From positions 1 through 25,308 of the forward strand of contig CAZFDT010000072.1 in the NCBI GenBank assembly GCA_964518335.1: a DNA stretch of 25,308 nucleotides, written 5' to 3'. Of the stretch, positions 19,236 through 25,308 are shown piece by piece. A program made the translations under genes and the position numbers. Numbering within the stretch: position 1 is the stretch's first letter; every line of letters starts with the position of its first letter. Below the pieces are notes generated by a model. The model saw nothing but the letters and a program-made list of their open reading frames with translations, ran no database searches and had not been told where the DNA came from. The stretch comes from CAZFDT01 sp964518335 (GTDB lineage Bacteria; Planctomycetota; Phycisphaerae; Phycisphaerales; Phycisphaeraceae).

Positions 19236-19505
19236 TTATCGCGGCGCGTGCATCTGATCCTGCAGTTCCTTGAGCAACTGCGCCAATTGCTGGTGCGTCT
19301 GGTTGAACCGCTCGAACGCCTCGATGTTGCGGCGGACCAGCTCGACCACGACGCCCAGCTCCTGCTGCTGGCTCATCAGCCGCGCATGAGCGTCGCTGAG
19401 TTCGGCCTCGCGGCGGCGGCTGAACATCCGCTCCCACACCCACAGCACGCCCATCAGGCCCGCCACGCCGAATTGCACGAAGGGCTGGATCAGTTCGTCT
19501 GGCAT
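19236..19505 (-). CDS. small membrane/coiled-coil protein of phage type
   Basis: 89 residues. One membrane helix (about 8-24, VQFGVAGLMGVLWVWER) is followed by SRRRE and a long heptad-rich helix (about 30-86, ELSDAHARLMSQQQELGVVV and LKELQDQM). This layout is common in small proteins near phage structural or lysis genes, but no specific family is recognised. AGGAG lies 7 nt before ATG 19503-19505. It starts 46 bp after the putative head-completion gene. Confidence 0.75.
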   Translation of the reverse strand: MPDELIQPFVQFGVAGLMGVLWVWERMFSRRREAELSDAHARLMSQQQELGVVVELVRRNIEAFERFNQTHQQLAQLLKELQDQMHAPR

Positions 19506-19551
19506 CGATCGTCTCCTGCCCCGTCATGGCGCGACGGGGCGCTTGCGGGGA

Positions 19552-20166
19552 TCACACTCTCACCAGCGCGCCCACGCCCAGAGGCCGACGCACGTCGGCG
19601 ACACCGTCGTCATCCAGATCCAGCAGCACGGTCGAGCGCTCCATCGCCTGGCGGAAGCGGAGGCGGTAGTATTCGGCCTTGTGCAGCAGCGCGCCCTGGT
19701 CGCCGTGGAGCGTCACCGCCGAGGCATAGACGCGCTCCAGCGTGCCCAGCGCCTCGAGCCGCGCCATCACGCTCAGCGAGACGATGGGCTCGTCGTCGGC
19801 CAGGCCCAGCATGGCGACCAGGGCGTCGTGGACCAGCGTCGCCTGCGGCGCGAAGGTGCGGGCGATGAGCGTCAGGCCGCTGCCGGGCGACGGCGGGATC
19901 GCCGCGTCGCTGAGGCGGTGTCGCAGCAGGGACACGGTGAGCGTGTGCAGGTCGTGGCGCTGCATCACCTCCAGCGGCGTGTCGGCGACGAGCACGACGC
20001 TGCCGGCCTCGACCTGGGCGCTGACGAAGTCGCCGGTGGCGCTGCTGAGCGTGGCGCCGGACACCGCCGCGTCGGTCAACTGCACCCGCTGCTGCGCGAT
20101 GAACGGCACGTCGTTGAACACAGCCGGTTCGTAATAGAGCAGGTCGCGGTCGGTGGAGAAGTTCAT
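19552..20166 (-). CDS. probable phage head-completion or neck protein
   Basis: 204 residues, soluble, no signal peptide. It starts MNFSTDRDLLYYEPAVFNDV and continues with IAQQRVQLTDAAVSGATLSS. The middle part (LLRHRLSDAAIPPS) is of unknown fold, and the C-terminal half holds KAEYYRLRFRQAMERSTVLL followed by a DDDGVADVRRP acidic loop. The order portal, scaffold, capsid, then a protein of this size matches head-tail connector or completion proteins of tailed phages, so the function is inferred from position. GGAG is about 8 nt upstream of ATG 20164-20166. Likely translated from the same mRNA as the capsid gene 97 bp upstream. Confidence 0.6.
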   Translation of the reverse strand: MNFSTDRDLLYYEPAVFNDVPFIAQQRVQLTDAAVSGATLSSATGDFVSAQVEAGSVVLVADTPLEVMQRHDLHTLTVSLLRHRLSDAAIPPSPGSGLTLIARTFAPQATLVHDALVAMLGLADDEPIVSLSVMARLEALGTLERVYASAVTLHGDQGALLHKAEYYRLRFRQAMERSTVLLDLDDDGVADVRRPLGVGALVRV

Positions 20167-20263
20167 GGCGAGGCTCCGTGAGTGTCGGCTTGTGGCGGTC
20201 GAGGGCGGAGGAGCAAACGGCGCCCAGGCGGTCAGGCCGGAGCGCCGCGAGGAGGGGAGATGG

Positions 20264-21400
20264 TCAGGTGGTCGCCAGGCCGCGGATGACGCCGTGGGCG
20301 TTTTCGTTGCGGAGTTCGAGGGTGTATTCGCCGATGAGCTGGCCCACCTCGCTGTCGCCGGTGGCGGCGAGTTTCTTGAAGTGGAAGCTGCGGCCGGCCA
20401 GGGGCAGCACGTCGATGCGCGAGCTGTCCAGAAGCAGGACGGCGTCGGCGGGGATCCAACGGCAGAGCACGACGCGGCAGACGCCGAAGTCGCTTTCGTA
20501 CACGCTCACCAGGTCGCGGAAGCGCGTGTCGCGCGCGTCGAACCCGCGGCTGGACGTGATGAAGCCGTTGATGCGCCGCTTCTGCAGCCCGTTGACGACC
20601 AGGGTGTCGATCTTCGCCGACGACTGCTCCCAGATGGCGCGGAGGGCGGCGTTGAGCATGGGCTCGGTGAGCTCGCCGCTTTCGTTGACGACGTTGGTGG
20701 TGAGCATGGACAGGATGCCGCGCATCGAGCGTCGGGTGGCGCCGTCGCCTTCGGGGTTGGCGGCGGGTGCGACGCCGTTGATGACGCAGTTCTCCAGGTC
20801 GCGCAGCAGCTCGCGCAGGCGTTCCTGCTTCTGATAGTCGAGTTCGTCGGCGACGGCGAGCTTGCGCGACGCCAGTTGCGAGCCGGACACTTCGACGCCG
20901 GCGGTGAAGATCTGGGTGTAGTTGACGCGGCGAACGCGGTGGGTGAATCGTGCAGCGGGGCGGTCGGCGCCTTCGAGCGCGGCGTTGCCGAGGATGTGCA
21001 GCGCCTGGCCGTCGGCGAGGGCCTGCGGCGTCGTGCCGCCGTAGCCGCGCACCACGCTGATGACCCCGCTGGGCACGTCGAGCTCGACCACGAGCATGAC
21101 CTCGTTCGCCCCGGCGACCTTGATCTGGTCGCCGACGCGGAAGCGATCGGCATGGGCGACGCCGAAGGTGGTCTCCTCCTCCGGCTCGGCCAGGGTCTGG
21201 TCGTCGATGGCGTCGGTGTTGGGCAGCAGGCCGTCTTCGAGCCACTCGTGCAAGGTCGAGTGGGCGACGCGGCCGGGATCGCCCAGGGCGTCGAGCAGGG
21301 GCGTTTCGTGCGGGCTGACGAGGGCGAGGATGTCGGACACATCCTCGGCGAGCTCGGGCAGGGCGGGGCCGGCGGAGTAGGTGGCTTTTCCGGTGAACAT
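20264..21400 (-). CDS. putative phage major capsid protein (SU10/DUF5309-like)
   Basis: 378 residues from ATG 21398-21400, which has AGGAG 6 nt upstream; the longer open frame to 21493 runs through a repeat and is rejected. The N-terminus (LPELAEDVSDILALVSPHET) and STLHEWLEDGL match the opening of SU10-type HK97-fold capsid proteins. So do the central VNYTQIFTAGVEVSGSQLAS, the DYQKQERLRELLRDLENCVI helix, RSMRGILSMLTTN and LRAIWEQSSAKIDTLVVNG. The C-terminus (GQLIGEYTLELRNENAHGVI) is the usual closing strand. It has no signal peptide and no protease-processed delta domain that I can see. It would form the shell of an icosahedral head. The reading frame is intact. Assignment rests on remembered family pattern, not a search. 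Confidence 0.72.
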   Translation of the reverse strand: MFTGKATYSAGPALPELAEDVSDILALVSPHETPLLDALGDPGRVAHSTLHEWLEDGLLPNTDAIDDQTLAEPEEETTFGVAHADRFRVGDQIKVAGANEVMLVVELDVPSGVISVVRGYGGTTPQALADGQALHILGNAALEGADRPAARFTHRVRRVNYTQIFTAGVEVSGSQLASRKLAVADELDYQKQERLRELLRDLENCVINGVAPAANPEGDGATRRSMRGILSMLTTNVVNESGELTEPMLNAALRAIWEQSSAKIDTLVVNGLQKRRINGFITSSRGFDARDTRFRDLVSVYESDFGVCRVVLCRWIPADAVLLLDSSRIDVLPLAGRSFHFKKLAATGDSEVGQLIGEYTLELRNENAHGVIRGLATT

Positions 21401-21412
21401 GAGAGGCTCCTG

Positions 21413-21435
21413 TAAAGCCGCGACCATCGGTCGCG
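21413..21435. repeat. palindromic element family D (half copy) upstream of capsid gene
   Basis: Differs from the left arm of the 18640-18735 element at one position (ATC instead of ATT in the centre). CGCGACC and GGTCGCG flank ATC. It lies in the 83-bp gap between the scaffold-like and capsid genes. Confidence 0.8.
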
Positions 21436-21483
21436 TGGGTGAGTGGTCCTGGCATGGACAAGGCGGGCGACGGATCGTGGTGG

Positions 21484-21870
21484 TTAACTGCAACGTCGCA
21501 GCCGCAGGTATCGCAGCAGGTCGCGGCGGTGGCCGGTCGCCGCGGCGCGTTGGGCGGCCTCGTCGGCGGCGGCGTCAGGCTCGTCGTGCCGCGCCCCCAT
21601 CACGCCCCCGCCCCCGCCCCCGGAATGGGCCGCGCGGTCGGCCCTGTGGAACAGGTGGGGCTTGTGACGCTTCAGGTCGGCGACGGCGGCGGCGACATCC
21701 GGCTCGGACATCTGCCCCACCGCCAGCTCGGTGAGCAGGCGCGTGGCGTCGAGATCGACCGCGTCGGCGTCGCGCAGCAGGTCGTCGATCTTCTGCCGCC
21801 GTTCGAGCTGGGCGATCGTGGCGCGGGCCTGGTCGAGTTCGGTGCGGAGCTGGTCGAGGTCGTCGGGCAT
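21484..21870 (-). CDS. scaffold-like phage structural protein
   Basis: 128 residues. The N-terminal coiled coil (DDLDQLRTELDQARATIAQL) is followed by a helical segment and AAVADLKRHKPHLF, a closing pattern typical of phage scaffold/GP20-type minor structural proteins. After it comes a flexible Gly-rich run and a basic C-terminus (RRDLLRYLRLRR) of the kind that contacts the capsid. Placed between portal and capsid genes, as in most tailed phages. AGGAG lies 8 nt before ATG 21868-21870. Function inferred from architecture and position. Confidence 0.65.
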   Translation of the reverse strand: MPDDLDQLRTELDQARATIAQLERRQKIDDLLRDADAVDLDATRLLTELAVGQMSEPDVAAAVADLKRHKPHLFHRADRAAHSGGGGGGVMGARHDEPDAAADEAAQRAAATGHRRDLLRYLRLRRCS

Positions 21871-21912
21871 GGTTGGGTCTCCTGGAAGGGGGTGAGTGGG
21901 GGATCCGGGGCT

Positions 21913-23196
21913 TCACGCAGGCAGCGGATTGGGCCAGTCGATGCGGACGGCGCGCTCGTCGGGGGTGTTGGCAAACGCGGCGGTGGCGTCGGCGGCGTGG
22001 AGGACGAGTTCGCACAGATGCCCGATGCCCGCGCCGTAGGTGACGCGCTTGCGCTGGGTCTTGGCGATGAGCCCCATGAGGACGATGCGCAGGGCGTTTT
22101 CGCTGGTGAGGTTGCCCACGCGGTCGCGGACGACGCCGGCGGACACGGGGCTGACGCCGCTGCACTTGTCCATGGCCTCGCGGATTTCGAGGATGTGCGC
22201 GTCCTCGCTGGGGCTGGCGCCGTCGCCGCCGAACTCCTGGATCGACGCGTCGGCGTTGTCGGTCTGCCACATCTGCCCCGGCCCGACGGGGCGATCGAGG
22301 AAGTGCTCGATCTGCTTGCCCAGGTACATCTTGAAGCTCTGGAACGTGACGCGATTGGCGCGGTCGCACAGGCGCGTGTTCAGCTCATCCTGCAGGGGGA
22401 TGAGCGGCTCGACCTCGCTGAGACCCTCGTAATGGAAGGGCTGGGGCAGGTTCTGGATGTGGACCACGGGCACGCGGCCCAGGGGGTTGTCGAATCGCTG
22501 CACGCGCGTGGGCTCATCGACCGGGCCGCGGATCGTCGTCCGAGCGTCGGCGGTCCAGACCTGGGTCTCCTGCGTGGTAGCGCGGCGTGGCGCCGGCGAA
22601 GCGTGCAGGAGGCGGCGGAGCAGCGGCGCCGGCTCGAGCTGGTGCAACTGCAGCGACTGATGCACCGCGTAGGCGTCCAGGCGGCGATAGTCGCGCGGAC
22701 TCGCCAGCGGCACGGCGCGGGGCGGGTCCACCACCTCCAGGCGCACCGTTCCGTCCCCGCCCGGCTGCGCCAGCACATCGACGTAGCCGTAGATGCCACC
22801 CAGCAGCGCCAGGTCGTGGAAGAACCCGTCGCCCCCGGCCGCGGCGAAAACGCCGTGGAGGAAGGCGTCGATCGCCGCGGCGCGGTCGGGGTCGGCGACG
22901 GTCGAGCGGATCGACAGCCCTCGGCCGAACATGAAATCGACCATGGCGTGCAGGCGCCAGCCGATGTCGTTTTCGATGACGATCTCCGGGGCGTGGCCGT
23001 GCAGGGCCTGGGGCTGGATCAGCCGCGGCGGCAGGCCGCGGGACTGGGCCAGGGGCGAGCGGTCGCCGGGCGCCAGCGCCGGGTTGCGGTAGTAGTCCCA
23101 CAGGCGCTGCAGACGAGGCAGCCGCGAGGTGCGATGCTCGTGAAGCATGGCGGCGAGGAGTCGTCGATCGAAGGTGGCGGGGGGTGTGTGGTTCAT
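21913..23196 (-). CDS. phage portal protein candidate (SPP1 gp6-like)
   Basis: 427 residues from ATG 23194-23196. The pattern follows SPP1-type portals: N-terminal helices with LQRLWDYYRNPA, VIENDIGWRLHAMVDFMFGR, a G(F)xGYVDVLAQ strand region, VVDPPRAVPL, NPLGRVPVVHIQN and EGLSEVEPLIPLQDELNTRL followed by CDRAN. The C-terminal stem/wing region (EIREAMDKCSGVSPVSAGVV, SENALRIVLMGLIAKTQRKR) completes it. The portal forms the 12-subunit DNA gate at one capsid vertex. It is the first gene of the minus-strand cassette. No terminase gene precedes it: the next gene upstream is a divergent regulator. ATG 23218-23220 would add eight residues; neither start has a strong ribosome binding site. Confidence 0.75.
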   Translation of the reverse strand: MNHTPPATFDRRLLAAMLHEHRTSRLPRLQRLWDYYRNPALAPGDRSPLAQSRGLPPRLIQPQALHGHAPEIVIENDIGWRLHAMVDFMFGRGLSIRSTVADPDRAAAIDAFLHGVFAAAGGDGFFHDLALLGGIYGYVDVLAQPGGDGTVRLEVVDPPRAVPLASPRDYRRLDAYAVHQSLQLHQLEPAPLLRRLLHASPAPRRATTQETQVWTADARTTIRGPVDEPTRVQRFDNPLGRVPVVHIQNLPQPFHYEGLSEVEPLIPLQDELNTRLCDRANRVTFQSFKMYLGKQIEHFLDRPVGPGQMWQTDNADASIQEFGGDGASPSEDAHILEIREAMDKCSGVSPVSAGVVRDRVGNLTSENALRIVLMGLIAKTQRKRVTYGAGIGHLCELVLHAADATAAFANTPDERAVRIDWPNPLPA

Positions 23197-23453
23197 GGTT
23201 CGGCTCGCGTGCGGGTCCATCACCCATGGCCGATGCGTCACGTTTGTGCGCGCGCAGGCGACCGCGCGCGAGCGCAGATCGCGCACAATACGAGCGTTGA
23301 CAGGCGTTTACGATTGCCTGGAGAACGCGCCGAAAAAGGGGTAGGGTCGGGCCATTTTGTGCGCGCGCCGCGGCCCATTTGCGACTGACTCGCAACAAAC
23401 TCTGCCGACCATGGCTTGCCAAGTGGGCGTCTTGGTGGTTAAATGCGCACGCA
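23197..23453. promoter_or_regulatory. divergent control region between portal cassette and sigma-54 activator
   Basis: 257 bp without genes. TTGTGCGCG occurs at 23244-23252 and 23357-23365, and inverted at 23280-23288, so two copies form an inverted pair with 27 nt between. For the plus-strand regulator, TTGCCA (23416-23421) and TTAAAT (23439-23444) are 17 nt apart and end 9 nt before its ATG. A consensus TTGACA at 23297-23302 has no matching -10. I see no -24/-12 GG-N10-GC sigma-54 promoter clear enough to call. Confidence 0.5.
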
Positions 23454-25109
<1,656 letters not shown>

Positions 25110-25118
25110 TGGGCGCGA

Positions 25119-25224
25119 GCAGGCAGTAGGGATCAGGCAGTAGGCAGTAGTCAGACGCCAGCGTGATGGCGGCGGTTGTTGTGCATTTCTCCGGCCTGCT
25201 CCCCACTCCCTGCTGCTTGCCTCC
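25119..25224. repeat. heptamer element (family C, copy 2)
   Basis: Five heptamers (GCAGGCA, GTAGGGA, TCAGGCA, GTAGGCA, GTAGTCA; 25119-25153) are followed, after a 42-bp spacer, by a pyrimidine-rich inverted counterpart (about 25196-25224). It lies directly after the sigma-54 activator. Confidence 0.75.
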
Positions 25225-25244
25225 AACCCCTGCCGCAGGCTGGA

Positions 25245-25262
25245 TTTGCCGCGCAGGGCAAA
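25245..25262. terminator. small stem-loop after the activator gene
   Basis: TTTGCC and GGCAAA pair around a 6-nt loop. It lies between the activator and a possible convergent gene end. A terminator role is a guess. Confidence 0.3.
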
Positions 25263-25274
25263 CGCATGTAGTCC

Positions 25275-25308
25275 TCAGGCGAGGTTCATGAGGATTTTGA
25301 GCAGGTAG
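25275..25308 (-). CDS. possible 3' end of a minus-strand gene
   Basis: Reading in from the right edge on the minus strand, one frame gives YLLKILMNLA and a TGA at 25275-25277. This is a natural-looking C-terminus and would make the junction with the activator convergent. Too short to identify. Confidence 0.35.
   Translation of the reverse strand, partial: YLLKILMNLA

Noticed and set aside
19233..19238. TAAACT 6 nt before the lipoprotein start as a leaderless promoter
   Set aside because: It overlaps the stop codon of the preceding operon gene, so the match may be coincidental; not counted as support.
18738..23196. Complete integrated prophage with attachment sites
   Set aside because: No integrase, no terminase and no direct repeats flanking the cassette that could be att sites; the flanking family D elements are dispersed repeats also found outside.
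23297..23302. Consensus TTGACA as a promoter -35
   Set aside because: No -10 hexamer at 16-18 nt; the better promoter for the activator is at 23416-23444.
21439..23388. 649-codon plus-strand open frame opposite the portal and scaffold genes
   Set aside because: The minus-strand frames show phage-protein patterns and ribosome binding sites; the plus frame shows only shadow composition.

Overview
The window is about 25.3 kb of GC-rich bacterial DNA (roughly two thirds G+C by eye). It reads most like a planctomycete, probably a Phycisphaerae-type genome. This is an inference from the PEP-CTERM-tailed secreted protease, the ECF sigma/anti-sigma/PDZ unit, the single-chain glycine decarboxylase, the loose gene order with frequent strand switches, and the very dense short palindromic and heptameric repeats. 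No 16S rRNA or other phylogenetic anchor lies in the window.

Region 1 (1-8430) is host housekeeping. It holds a 3'-truncated nuoH (complex I), an aldo/keto reductase and thrS, all on the minus strand; then a trypsin-like PEP-CTERM protease (+). An ECF sigma factor, membrane anti-sigma candidate and PDZ protein follow as a minus-strand operon, then ribulose-phosphate 3-epimerase (+) and tRNA-Gln(CTG) (+) with a well-formed promoter. Region 2 (8590-18640) carries a soluble transhydrogenase (sthA), gcvP (glycine cleavage P protein), a small four-cysteine protein, a membrane-anchored oligopeptide-binding protein, a small unknown protein, an HD-GYP protein with a damaged HD motif, and a phosphohexomutase (glmM/PMM type).

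Region 3 (18738-23196) is the most unusual part. It is a one-strand run of six genes: an SPP1 gp6-like portal candidate, a scaffold-like coiled-coil protein, an SU10/DUF5309-like major capsid candidate, a probable head-completion protein, a small membrane/coiled-coil protein and a lipoprotein. No terminase, protease, tail or integrase gene is in view. It sits between glmM and a divergently transcribed GAF/AAA+/Fis sigma-54 activator (23454-25109). It looks like an intact, compact capsid cassette: a domesticated prophage, a satellite or part of a gene-transfer agent.

Small repeats overlay everything. Palindromes lie at all three convergent gene junctions and between thrS and its neighbour. Other elements are inserted in frame inside thrS, gcvP and glmM, comparable to the Rickettsia palindromic elements that add peptides to essential proteins. 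Several genes show a -10-like hexamer ending 6-9 nt before the start codon, which suggests leaderless or near-leaderless mRNAs, whereas most capsid-cassette genes have clear AGGAG-type ribosome binding sites.
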